From Sequoia sempervirens (lineage: Eukaryota; Streptophyta; Pinopsida; Cupressales; Cupressaceae), in NCBI GenBank assembly GCA_007258455.2, contig VDFB02262652.1:1-64000 (forward strand): a stretch of 64,000 bases of DNA, in the 5' to 3' direction. Both the position numbers and the translations under genes were made by a program. The notes beneath the pieces were generated by a model that searched no databases, was not told the DNA's origin, and worked only from the letters and a program-made list of their open reading frames with translations. Shown piece after piece: positions 10,700 to 21,689 of this stretch (positions within the stretch are counted from its first letter, which is position 1; each line of letters opens with the position of its first letter).

Positions 10700-13297
10700 C
10701 TTTTCATCCTTGACCCAAATTCACCTTTCTTTATTTATGATATTGTTTATGTTTGCAACAAATCATATGGGATAATCGAATTTTTCATATGACTTCTTTT
10801 ATTGCATTGTTTTGTTGTTTTGTTAATAACCAAGGAAGGGTGCTTATATTAATTTTATCTCCATCGCTATTTAATTGAATGACATTCTTCATTGCATGAT
10901 TGGCTTCCTGAATGTCACTACAAATTTTAACAATTTTTTTCTTTGTCATGCCCTCCATCCAATATTTTCCATAGTGTTTATGTTATATTCTTTCTGATAT
11001 GCATTGTATCAAACAAATGTACAATTTGTAGTTGTTCATAGTAGGGAAACCTACTAAATTGTTTGGGATAACTTTTCAATCCCTATGGAAGTCAATTATT
11101 AATGCCTTGACGACCTTCATTAAACATATAAGTTAAACAAATTAACGACAATCATTGTCAATTACAACATGAGTAAACAAAACACAATATAAAAATATAA
11201 ATTCCAAACATATCATATATGATAGATAAATAATTTGATCTGATATATAACCTTGACGATTAATTCTATTATATTCCAATTTCCATAGGCGAGGTGTCAT
11301 TCTTCATGGTTTTGATGTAGTCTCTTCTTTCTCATTGAAAAGATGTTTTTTAGTAGTTTAATACTTATGATTTATGTGGAGGAAGTGCCTATACTCATCA
11401 AACACTTGCTTTCTTAAACTTGTTGAACGACGAGATTTCATCTTTGGACCACAAACTAGACATGCAAATTTTTCCTTTGTTTGAAGACCTATAAGATCAT
11501 ATATAATTGGATTAAATATGTCATTTTTTATAATTATATATAATGAATATATTATTTAAAAAACATGCATGATATCTACTTCATAAAATTAAATATCGTT
11601 AAAGTGCAATCGAACGTTATAACATACCACAAAAATGTGTTAGCTTTGGGGCATGATGAATTGTCCATACAAGCATTGCATGGAATTGAAATTGTCTTTT
11701 TCCTATTGGTCTAGAGACGTCATACATAGTGACGCCATTGCATAACTTTAGTAACTCGTCGATAAGAGGCTTGATATATACATTCATATCTTTAACTTGG
11801 TACTTACCTAGTTGAATGAACATAAACATTACATAATTATTATAACAATTTTACTACAATATATATAAATTAATGTACATAACTATTAAATAAAAATATA
11901 TAAGTCATTATGCAACAAATAAGACAAATGAGATGCTACTACGTTAAAGAAATTTTATGTAAACAAATACCTGAAACAATCATTGTCAACATTATGTGCT
12001 CCCTCTTTATTGACATCCATGGAGGAATATTATTGTTGATAACAAAAACAAGCTACACCGAATAAATAGATCCCAGCTCTCCAAATGGATTGACACTGTC
12101 CACTACCAATGAAAGCCTGAGATTACGAGGTTCTTCTTTAAAGTGTGGCAATTTTTCCTCCATGTCCCTAAATGTAGAACCATCCACAGGCATTCGAAGA
12201 ATGTCATCTCCACTTCTATTATGTGCATAGTAATCCATAAATTGTACTAATCTTTCTAACCTAAATAATCATTGCATAGGTGGAATAATGGGAATATAAC
12301 AAAGAACCTTGTGAGGCATCTTTTTTGGTAGTTGATATGACATTTTGGGCATTCTGTTGCAAATTCATGTTGTTTATGATATATAAAATGATCATTGGGA
12401 CATGCATCTATTGCTTGATACTCCATTCCAATATCTTTCATAATGGCAGATAAATCTAAGTATGAGTGAGGTAAAATATTTAATGGTGGTAACAAAAATT
12501 CACCTATCAATCTACAACAAAAAAATAATTTGTTAATATAAACAATATTAATGGTACATATTTCATCATTTATTTACTAGTGATGAACTAACAACAAAAA
12601 TAGATGAAAAAAGATATCATATATAACATACCTTAACATCTGTGAGATTGTTATGTTGGATAAACCATTCATAACCTTCAAATTCACTAGCAAAAATACA
12701 TAAGAGAGAAGAGTTGTTTAGAAGCCTTCATAAAGGGGCTGGTATGCCTTCTCTAGTATAGGTAAATCATTAACATCATCAAAGTCATATCGATCATCAT
12801 GATTAGTTGCACCACTAAATATGTCATGGATCAATGTATTTGTACCATCATCTTCAACTGTGTTTTTTGGCGTATGATCTCTTCTTCCATAGGATCATTA
12901 ACTTCATCTTCGATATTCACAACTCCATGTTCCTCCACTTGTGAAACCACATTCTCTGGGCCGTGATAATCCATACCATGTTCCCTAGGGTGCCCCACTT
13001 TTATAATAATGATCAACACAAATAAACCATCGTCATAATCAAGTGATTTTTTATATATTTAAAAAATGTTAAAACGATATAAATATTTAAAAATTCAATC
13101 AATATATACAACTTACCAATGGATGATAATCATGGCCTACAATGTTTCTCAACTGTTGTGATTAAAAGTCTTCTTGTCTTTAAGCTCTTGCAATTATTGC
13201 AAAGACAATAACATTTTTCATCACCCTTTCTTTTCAATCTAGCCCACAATCTAGTAAGTGTCTTTTCATTTTGTTCTACACTAATATTATCTGACAT
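10700..13297 (-). pseudogene. CACTA (En/Spm) transposase tnp2, decayed
   Basis: Pieces of one tnp2-like transposase appear in order on the minus strand, broken by stops, frameshifts and possible introns. From the 5' end they are: a start at 13297 leading into a Cys-rich segment (CYCLCNNC); an acidic segment at about 12700-13019; IDACPNDHFIYH followed by a CPKC pair at 12256-12510; an EPRNLRLSLVVDSVNPFGELG block at 12053-12238; the DMNVYIKPLIDEL block at 11617-11829, which leads into MLVWTIH; a CLVCGPK zinc-finger-like segment at about 11330-11490; and the FPYYEQL..LFDTMHIRKNI block with its continuation at about 10700-11110. The order and wording match the tnp2 family. No terminal CACTA repeats could be assigned. 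The gene is dead. Confidence 0.8.
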
Positions 13298-13794
13298 GAT
13301 TTTTCTTTACCAAGCTTGAATATTAAGATCTTCAAAAAATATAAAACTCACACTACAATAATTTTTAATCATAGACAGGTAACAAAATCTAATAATTCTA
13401 ATATTTTGCACCAAAATAATTCAACCTATAACCTCCACAAACTGTCACAAGTATAGAAAATTCACAAGTATAGCAAAACAATGTTGCAAGTATAGATAAA
13501 TTGTCGAACTCACTTTTATTTATTAAAAAACATTTGTCGGAACCCTGACGAACACTAACCATATACCCGTGGGCCCACAAATTAAGGAGGCTAACCATAT
13601 GTCGGCCCACAAATTGATTGAAGGGGATGGTTGACTTTAAGTGTATGTCAAAATAGCAATGAAAATCAAGAAGCATCGCAATTTCGATGAACGTCGAGCA
13701 TAAATTTAGAAAAAAATTGAAAATTTCACATTAAATACACAAGTACCCGACAATACATCTAATTATACATCTTTTGTCAAAAAAAATCATCGTA
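13298..13794. other. AT-rich DNA between the CACTA and Ty3 fragments
   Basis: No domain is visible. The ORF at 13398-13676 (minus) is not recognised. The Ty3 coding homology at 13795 and above stops abruptly here, so this is probably the insertion or deletion junction between two elements. Confidence 0.4.
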
Positions 13795-16700
13795 TTTTGC
13801 AGTCAAATGAGTTAGTGTTATGTTTATGGATAAAGACTTCGATATGCAATGCGTCATTGTGAGAGGGTTTCGGTGACGAATAGTCTTGGTCTAAAAACAT
13901 GATATGATGGGGAGTGGTTAGGTATACCACCATGGCTTCAAATTGGTTGACATCAATGTCATGAGGGACAAAAGAATCCTGTAAAAAAATTTCAAGTATG
14001 GCCTTATGCGCAGGAGAGATGTGGAGCAACTGAAGTATAGAGATTTGAGTAGGTGTTTTTCCTAATTGGTCAATAAGATTGAATTGTCCCTTAGGTTGTG
14101 ATTGTTTAGCAGATGGACCAGGTTGTGACTATTTGGCGGATGGACCAGGTATTGTGATTTTCGGTTGTCCTTGAGGGGAGGAGGACCAACTATAGTGGCT
14201 TTCCCACCATAGGTAGTGGCATTACATTCAAGTGCTTTCTTAATGGTAATTGTATTGACATATTCGTTGGTAGCTTGGAGGTGATTAATAATGGGTCCAC
14301 CAGAATAGTTGAAGGTGGTGTGAGTATAATTGGCTATGTTATTATTAGAGGGATTGTTTGAACCATGATCTTGTAGTGGGTTTTTATGAATTGTATGGTT
14401 TTCGTTTGACCCAAATTTTTGTCCACCCAGTTCAATGGTACGATTTTCAATCAGGTCTTCTACAAGATTTCTTAATTGTCGACAAGAGGAGGTTTTATGC
14501 CCTTTTGCGTGGTGGTAATCACAGAATGTGTTGTCATCCCACCAAGGTGGTTTGAATTGTCCTAAGTCATATGTCTTAGGGCCCTGTAATGTGATGACAC
14601 CATTTTGAAGGAGCTTCTTAAGGACGTCTTTAATTGGTTCACCCAAGGTCGTGTATGTAAGTCTCTTTGGAAATTTCCTGGTTTGACATGGTTGCCCTTG
14701 GTTTTTATTGTTTTGACTATTCTGATTGTTTTGATTATTTTGGACGGCATTTGCAGTAGGTGTCAGTGTGATCAATGGTGAATTTTGCAGTTGAGCTCCT
14801 TTGAGAGTGAGTACAAGACCCATTGTGTTTACCGCCTTAGCGTCAACAACACCATCATTAGTAATTTGTTTATTCTTGACCCAATATTTATTTTTGTCAG
14901 CAGGTGGGTTTGTGTTTGTGTTCTTGTGGCCATATTTAAGTTTTCCTTTAGCGATAAGGGCCTTTTTGAGTTGGACTCATTTTTTGACTAAGTCTGTCAA
15001 GGTGGTGCAACAATGAACTTGTAAATTGTATCTCAATGGACCGAAGAGATTTTGGAAAAACATGTCTACCTTTTTTTTCTCCAGTATCTCGATATGGCAA
15101 CGACTTGCTAAACTTCTCCATCTATGGAAGAATGGAATAAAGGTCTCACCCATTTCTTCTTGATTAAGTGTACATAGATTGGTGATGGAGACGTCGGTAT
15201 CAATGTTATAGGCATAATTTCATACAAATTTTTCTACAAGTTCTTCCCATGATTTTATTCCCTTAGGCAAGGTGGAAAACCATTCAAGTGCAAGGCCTGT
15301 AAGACTCCTAGGGAAGAGTCTCATCAAATAAGTATGTTCATAGGTGATGTCCATGCAATTAGTTGTAAATTCTCGAATGTGTTCAAGGGGGTTTGTCTTT
15401 CCTTTGTATTTGGTAAAGTTTGGCACCACATATCCAGGAGGGAACTATGGCATGTGTATACTTGTGTCAAAAGGGTATGGACATGGGTCATATGATGTGT
15501 GAGTCTTTTTATGTTGCATTTGCATGGTCTCCATCTATTTTTGCAAGGTCACAATTTGGGTTGTGAGTGCGTCAATTATGGGGTTGTTCATAGCATCACA
15601 CATGCTAGTGATAGGTATCCCATAAGTTCACATTTGTTGTGAGGATGTGTTGGGATTTGATGGGTTTTTTTTTTGTGAAATGTATGACGTGTTATGATGT
15701 GAAGGTTTTTGGTATTGCATGTTTTGATTAGGGATGTGTTGATGGGTATGGATGTGTTGATGGGTATGGATGTGTGAGGTGTATGTGGGAATATGTGTTT
15801 TAGCAGTATTAGTCGATATTTGTGGAATATGTTGACCTTGAGTGTTTTATTGTTTGAATGAAGTCATGTGTTGTGTATTCTGATTGCCTTGTCCAAATTG
15901 GTACATGTGTCCATGGGGAATGTTGGTGTTTTTCCTTTGGGGGATATTGGTATTAAGTTGTGATGAAGTATTGATGTTTGGTTGGGGTCTTGGAATGGAA
16001 ATTTGTCATTTATTTCTTTCAAAGAGGTTGAATGAATTTTTTCCCATGGCATTATTTGAAGACCCAAGTATAAGTCTTGACGATGTCGTTCCCATGTTGC
16101 TAGATGATGCTCCAAATAAGAGGTTTGAAGAATTTTCCCCCATTGTTGAGGATCCAAAGGTAGCTCCAATTGTTTGTGAGGATGTTGTTGACATTAGAGG
16201 CATTAATTGAGGCATGGCTTGTGACATGGATGATGTTCCTCCAATGGATGTTGTGTTGACCGTGCTAGACGTATTTTGAGAGGTGGTAGCACTAGAACTA
16301 ACATTGATGGTATTTGTCACATTTTGTGAGTTGGCACCAACATTATTCGCATTGTGTTGGGGTTGACTAGTATTGGGGGTATTGTTTGTATTGTTGTTTT
16401 CGGCATTGTGATCGGGAGAAGCTGCTTTTAAAGTGTTAATGTCAAACCACGTGGCAATTTGGCCCCTTGATGTAAAAGCATGGCTAGAAATATGTCTGAA
16501 TCTTGTAAGACAAGTTCTTCCACAAAAGAGGCCACGTCAATATTTTGTGTGGCAGCTTCTAAGTCTTCCACAAATACATGTCCATTTGTATCTCTATGTA
16601 TGAAAGTTTCAAAGGGGTTGTGTGACAAAGATGGTATATTCATGTCGCTGAAAGGATTGATAAAAGGTTCTCTTGATTTTTTGTTTTGATTCATGTCATT

Positions 16701-16817
16701 AGAGAAATTATAGGGGTTGGTGTCTTGTTGAAAAGGATCCATTTGTCTTATTTTCCTTTGGAGCCTAGTCTCAACCATATAAGGATTTTGCTCAAGGGAG
16801 GAAGATGAAAATGACAA
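13795..16817 (-). pseudogene. Ty3 Tat/Ogre-like gag and start of pol, broken and truncated
   Basis: Consecutive minus-strand pieces of one polyprotein. The N-terminus at 16428-16817 starts MSFSSSSLEQN. A Ser/Thr/Asn-rich segment lies at 16006-16320. The retrotransposon Gag core at 15220-15429 has the motifs LMRLFPRSLTGLALEWF and LPKGIKSW. A zinc-knuckle-like CDYHHAKGHKTSSC motif lies in 14062-14823. The pre-protease segment at 13787-14029 (ISPAHKAIL, VPHDIDVNQFEAMV) continues it. Stops and frameshifts separate the pieces. Homology ends just before the point where related elements carry the protease active site, so protease, RT, RNase H and integrase are absent. It is inferred to be a decayed internal region of the element whose LTR is at 19360-20535. 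Confidence 0.78.
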
Positions 16818-17544
16818 CTAGATGGTGAAAATAATATGACACTATGTTTTTGGATTTTTGAATAATGCATGCAAATGCAATTATATTTTTGGATTTTTGG
16901 AAATACGAAAATGTTGTCTAAAGGAAATGACAAATGAAAAAGGACAATGAAGACTAGGATGAAAGGTATGACACTATTTTGTTTTGGGCTTTTAAAATAA
17001 GATATGAAAAATGAGGACTAAAATGACTTGAATGTTCTAAGGTATGCAAATGCAAAGGTCAAAATTATTTTGATGGGTTTTTAGAAATGGTTTACTCAAC
17101 CACTCAAAGCTTGGGCTATGTCTCAATTTGGATCATGAAAGGACTTGTTGGTTTGAATAAATGACAAGATGACAAAGTGAGGTTTCCTTTTGAGTTGGAA
17201 AGGTCTCACAAAAGGACAATGACTAAAAGAAATGATAACCTACTCTTGAAGGAAAAGATTTGGAAAAGTGTGGTAAGTTTTCCTATTCCAAAGTCTGCAA
17301 ACAGATGAGGATCTAAAGACTGGTTTATTGCTGAAAATGAAGATGATGGACTCTAAGGATGCAACTAAAATTTTGCAAGGATGGACCTATGGGGGAATGC
17401 AAACTAAAAGATGCAAAGAATGAAGAACTTGAGCAATTTCTTGTCTAGTTTTTAACAGAGGCCACTAGAAAAAGATGTTCAACAATAGATTGAAAATGTT
17501 TGAACTTGGGTTTTAGACTGTAACAGTTTTTTTGTAAATGTCAG

Positions 17545-17805
17545 GCAATTGCATCGTTTTAGGTCACAAATGTGTTGCAATATGTCAAATGTGTCTTAGG
17601 TTAAGCGAATGCATCATTTTAGGTTACAGATGCGACACAATAAAGCAATTGCATCGTTCTGGGAATCAAATGTGGTTCAGAGCAGTTGAATGTGTTGCAG
17701 AGGGTAGCAAATGCGTTTTAGCAGAGCGATTGGGGCACAGGAAGTCTCAAATGCGGTTCAGGATAGCAAATGCATTGCACAGAATAGCAAATGTGTTTTA
17801 GGCAG
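17545..17805. repeat. Degenerate 20-bp tandem array, copy A
   Basis: About 13 units of 19-22 bp, most with ATGCGTC or a variant (ATGTGTT, ATGCATC, ATGCGGT) followed by a run containing AG and CAA. On the plus strand it happens to be open (17538-17801). A 20-bp period is not a multiple of three, so this is not a protein repeat. A related array is at 19015-19285. Confidence 0.75.
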
Positions 17806-19014
17806 AATGGAGATCTAGTTTGTTTGAAATTTTGGCAAAATATGAGAATTGTTTGAGTTTGAATGAATGTTTCTAGGTCTCTAAAAGGTGTTTATTTGTT
17901 CAATGTCTCAGAAAACACTTGGAAAACACAATATTTTGTCTTTAAAATTTTGAAAACATGCACAATGAAGACAAGCACAACCCTAGGTTAGGCAAGGACT
18001 ATATTCACTAGATTCCACATGGGTTTCCCTAGCCGCACTTATTCTTAGCAAGTGATCTAGAAGTTTGGCCACATAGGCTCCCTCTTACATTGCACTCACT
18101 TCTTGGGTCAACCAAGGTTCAAGCCCCCATAAATCTCCCATGGCAGGTTTTTCACCTTTACTAAGAAGTGGGAGAATGTGGATGCCTTGGCAACGACCAT
18201 TGTTGCACTAACAAATAGATGGGTTTTTGGCAACTACACAAAGGTTTTTAGTTCGGGACTCTCATTCAAGTGGCCACACATGGGGCAAGATTAGCTATGA
18301 TAAGGAGGAATTATAGCCTCAAGAGATTACACTCAACAGGGTTTTCGGGAATTCATTTGTCCATGTGACACATCTGCACTCGTAGTCCTAAGTTTTCCAT
18401 TATGATTCACATTTGTATACCGGTCAGGAGTAGCTTGGCTAAAGAGCTTCGTTGTTGATTTGAGTTGACTTGGGGTGAGTACTTTTTCCTACCAAGGAAG
18501 ACCCTATTCCTAGAGTCAATAACAGTTTCTCTTGCACCCAGGATCGCACAAGTGTGCAAGGGGAGAGGATACTTATATTATTGAATCGTGGTTACACAAA
18601 TTGGAGACACTTGTTCATTTTAATTATCAAAATTGCAATGTGAGGAAAACACATAAAGCACTTTGTTCATTTTAAACTTTTAACTTGATGTGAGAAAGAC
18701 AAAGTTCATTTTAAGCCCATGATATGAAGATGCATGTAAATTTTAACCATATGAGTTTCAATGCAAGATTGTGTTCATTTTAAGCCCATGACATGAGAAT
18801 CCATGTAAATTTTGACCATATGAAATCTGAATGCAAAGTTGTTTGTTGTTTGTTTGCCTTAAGGAATTGAAAAAAATGAACAAAAACCAAGGTTAGACTC
18901 CTCGCCACATGCTGCAAACAAAATATTAGTAACCCAAAACCCCTAAGCTACTAAATGGAAAAAGAAAAATCTGGAAAATTCTGCCAAATTTGAAAATAAA
19001 ATTTTATCAGGTGC

Positions 19015-19285
19015 TTGCGTCATTCTGCAAGTTAGATGCGTCATAGGGAATAAATTTGGAATTACTAGGCAGATACGTCGTTCTGCACATCAAATGTGTC
19101 TCAGGGCCGAAAGTTGGAATTTGTCAGAAAAATGCGTCGACATGCAAGGTAGATGCGTCACGACAGAGCAAATGCGTCATTTTGCACGGCAGATGCATCG
19201 CAATAGAGCGGATGTGTCATTTTGCAAGACGAATGTGTCATGGTATTGTGAATGCGGCTCAGAAAACAATAAATGCATCGCACCG
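19015..19285. repeat. Degenerate 20-bp tandem array, copy B
   Basis: About 13-14 units of 19-21 bp, clearest from 19136 to 19255, where ATGCGTC or ATGTGTC recurs at intervals of 19-21 bp. Alternate units carry ATTTTGCA. The unit is shared with the array at 17545-17805. It lies immediately inside the primer-binding site of the Tat-like element. Confidence 0.78.
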
Positions 19286-19342
19286 TACCTTTACCTGCAA
19301 AACAAAAAATGTCATACGGAAATTTGCAAAAATAAGTGTTTT

Positions 19343-19359
19343 GGCATCAGGTTCGCCAA
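19343..19359 (-). other. Candidate primer-binding site of the Tat-like element
   Basis: On the minus strand the LTR end AAGCTACA is followed by TTGGCGAACCTGATGCC. The position directly after the TG...CA LTR and the TTGGCG start fit Ty3 Tat-lineage primer-binding sites. The tRNA could not be identified without a search. Confidence 0.45.
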
Positions 19360-20535
19360 TGTAGCTTAGGGAAAAACCTAGGTTAGCAGATTAAAGCATA
19401 AAATAGGATAACCCAAAGCAAAAAAATGAAGCACAAAGGAGTAAAAACATGAAAACAAGGAAGGATCTCACCATATGTCTTCAACCTCCATAATTAACCT
19501 CCATTGCACCTTCTCTATTTGTTGCAATATTGTGGTTGCCCTCAAATTTGTGATGAGCAATCTATGATAATGCCAATGTCCTAAGCAAATGTTGAAGGAT
19601 TCTACTCAAAAAGACCTCACAATGCAACTAAGCAACTATGAAGCAATTTTAAAGTATGCATAAAAGAGTCTGAGATGTCAAGATCACAATGCCAAGAGAT
19701 TGAAAGATTGCATAAGATGTGTCAAATGAGGCCAAAATTGTCATTTTATAGAAAAGTCAATTTTGGGTGAATGGTCAAGATTGAAGATTGACAAATGCCC
19801 TAAGATTAATGGTTAAGATTGAATGTGACAACCCACAATTAAGGTTAGGGTAAAATTAGGGTAAATTTGAAATGAATGGTCAATATTTGATTTTAAAAAA
19901 TTCAATCAAGGGACAAGATTGCATGTGATAAGGAGATAAGAATGGCATGAAAAAAGAAAGAGCTGGAAAATCAAATAATATTAGAAATTATTTGATTTAT
20001 GAAGGAAAATCATCATTTTGAATTAAAAATTAATTTAATTCAAAAGGTGGGATCATGTGACAGTAATTAATTAATTTGAATTATTTACTAAAAGAGAAAA
20101 TTAGAAAGTGGGACAATTTTAAATAAATAATTTTATTTAAAATTGAAAAGGCCAAGGTGGACAATAATTAAATAAATTAAAGAACTTATTTAATTATAAG
20201 AAAATATTTAGAAATTAATGACATTTAAATAAATAAATAAAATTTACTTATTTAAATAATCAAAGGAAATAATGGTCAAAAAATAATTAAGTAAATTTAA
20301 GAATTTAATCAATCATAGACATTAGAGAATTAGCGACGTATTTAAATAAACAAATAAAATTTATTTATTTAAATAATCAAGAGGAATAAAAGACATGAAT
20401 TAATTAAATAATTACGAATTATTTAATTAATAGTTGAATTTGAACCATAGGACATAATTAAATGTTTTAATTATGCTAGGAAGAAATATGGAGAAAATAG
20501 AACTTGCGGGCCTAAGTCAATTTTATGTGTCTACA
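19360..20535 (-). mobile_element. 5' LTR of the Tat-like Ty3 element
   Basis: On the minus strand the segment begins TGTAGACACATAAAATTG and ends AAGCTACA, giving TG...CA termini over about 1176 bp. A primer-binding-site-like sequence and then gag follow. The partner LTR is missing because the element is truncated at 13795, so the boundaries rest on termini and context only. The interior has strong AT-rich near-palindromes at 20225-20385. Confidence 0.55.
20220..20390. repeat. AT-rich near-palindromes, two copies
   Basis: Two copies of an imperfect palindrome (tttaaataaa...tttatttaaa type) lie at about 20225-20268 and 20338-20380, each followed by aatcaa(a/g)agg-like sequence. The period is about 113 bp. 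They could form cruciform or hairpin structures within the LTR. Confidence 0.65.
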
Positions 20536-20781
20536 GGTTTACCAACATGTATTGCCATGCATGCTACCACCTTCCCTTGCAAGACCCCAACCACGAAGGG
20601 TAGCCACCCTACCACCCATTATTTTTTAATTTAATTTAATTAACTAATTTCCGTATATATATTCTAAAAACTTAAATATAAAAACATCTTTTGTCTCATT
20701 TTAGTTTTATATTATGAACTAACTTCCTTTCACTATAAGAGTAGGATGTGTTGCCCAAATTTGATTACTATTGTTTTATTT

Positions 20782-20794
20782 CTTTCTTTCTAAT
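20782..20794. other. LINE target-site duplication, left copy
   Basis: CTTTCTTTCTAAT here is repeated exactly at 27368-27380. The 13-bp pair brackets the LINE. The low-complexity pyrimidine sequence weakens it slightly, but the boundaries agree with the tail and the ORF1 start. Confidence 0.75.
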
Positions 20795-21102
20795 TTATTA
20801 TTATTATTATTAATAAGTGCTATCAAAGGGGATAGCGCCCATGTACTTTTGAACAAAAAGGCATGTCATGTCGAGGTATAATTTGTAGCAAGAAGGCCAA
20901 CTTCCACTAATCTCTACTATAACAAGTGTTGGTAGATAACAGCCAACCATCTACCTACTTCAATTACCTTTGCCAGGCTACCCTCACCTAACCACAAGCA
21001 ACCAAAGTCCCTGAATCTAGAGAAGGCATCCAGGTTGGGGTTTTTGACCCCAACCCTAAAGACCTCCCATGCATCTGTCATAAAGTTTACCAAAGCCTCC
21101 CT

Positions 21103-21627
21103 TCACAGTTGAAGAGCCTCCACTTTGTAGTTTTTTCCTTCATCTTCCTCAGCCTCAACACGGGCAGGATCGAAGAACAGTCGTAGATGACTAACAAAAC
21201 CATTCGTAGCCAATGCTAGTGTTGCGTTTGCTACGGCGTGGGCATTAGTGACCACCACAAAATCGTTGAGAAGCTCGATTACATGTTCTCGAAAGTCGGT
21301 TATATCAACCAGTGATCCAACCACCATCTCATAAGCCTTCATGTCACACCAATGGCGATATGCTTTCAGTACCCCAAAGACCAGATCCACAATCGTCAAA
21401 CGCACCACCAAGTTTTGTATGGTGAAGAGCCTTCTGCATTGCTTCGCCAAGGATTCCTCAATGCAAATATTTGAGTAAGGAGGGCCAAACATGAGTTGAT
21501 ATAACATCGAGGCCAAAGCCCGAGGCCCGAAACAAAGGAAGTAACAAGCAGTCAAGCCGAGCACAAAATCTTGACCAAATTTGTCCTCACCAGACCCCGA
21601 GTAGCAAAAATCATTACTTCCATTCAC
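21103..21627 (-). CDS. Open frame downstream of LINE RNase H, unknown function
   Basis: A 174-codon open frame between the RNase H domain and the 3' tail of the LINE. I do not recognise a family. It is Leu/Val/Ala-rich with a hydrophobic stretch near residues 25-45 and an acidic C-terminal segment (EAEEDEGKN). It is uninterrupted although ORF2 has many lesions. It could be a C-terminal extension of ORF2, a transduced host fragment, or chance. Codons just upstream in other frames contain stops, so a link to ORF2 would need a frameshift. Confidence 0.35.
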   Translation of the reverse strand: MNGSNDFCYSGSGEDKFGQDFVLGLTACYFLCFGPRALASMLYQLMFGPPYSNICIEESLAKQCRRLFTIQNLVVRLTIVDLVFGVLKAYRHWCDMKAYEMVVGSLVDITDFREHVIELLNDFVVVTNAHAVANATLALATNGFVSHLRLFFDPARVEAEEDEGKNYKVEALQL

Positions 21628-21689
21628 GTGCCTAGGGAAAGATTTAAAGAGTCTGCTCGACTCCCATTGAGATCGCTAGCAATGATCTT

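Larger units (their letters stand above)
16818..19342 (-). other. Long untranslated leader of the Tat-like element
   Basis: About 2.5 kb lie between the candidate primer-binding site and the first Gag Met on the minus strand. There is no credible coding region. The leader holds two separate arrays of degenerate 20-bp repeats (17545-17805 and 19015-19285). Leaders of this length are usual in the Tat/Ogre lineage. Confidence 0.5.

Noticed and set aside
10916..10945. CACTACAAATTTTAAC as a CACTA terminal repeat
   Set aside because: The same bases fall inside the continuing tnp2 coding homology on the minus strand, and no matching TAGTG end was found on the other side.
15884..16210. 108-codon plus-strand ORF
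   Set aside because: It is antisense to the Gag coding pieces and has no domain of its own.
17538..17801. 87-codon plus-strand ORF as a repeat protein
   Set aside because: It is generated by the 20-bp degenerate array. The period is not a multiple of three and the frame shifts between units.
19056..19369. Overlapping Cys-rich plus-strand ORFs (102 and 91 codons)
   Set aside because: Two frames are open over the same 20-bp array, which is what a stop-poor repeat gives by chance; no family resemblance.
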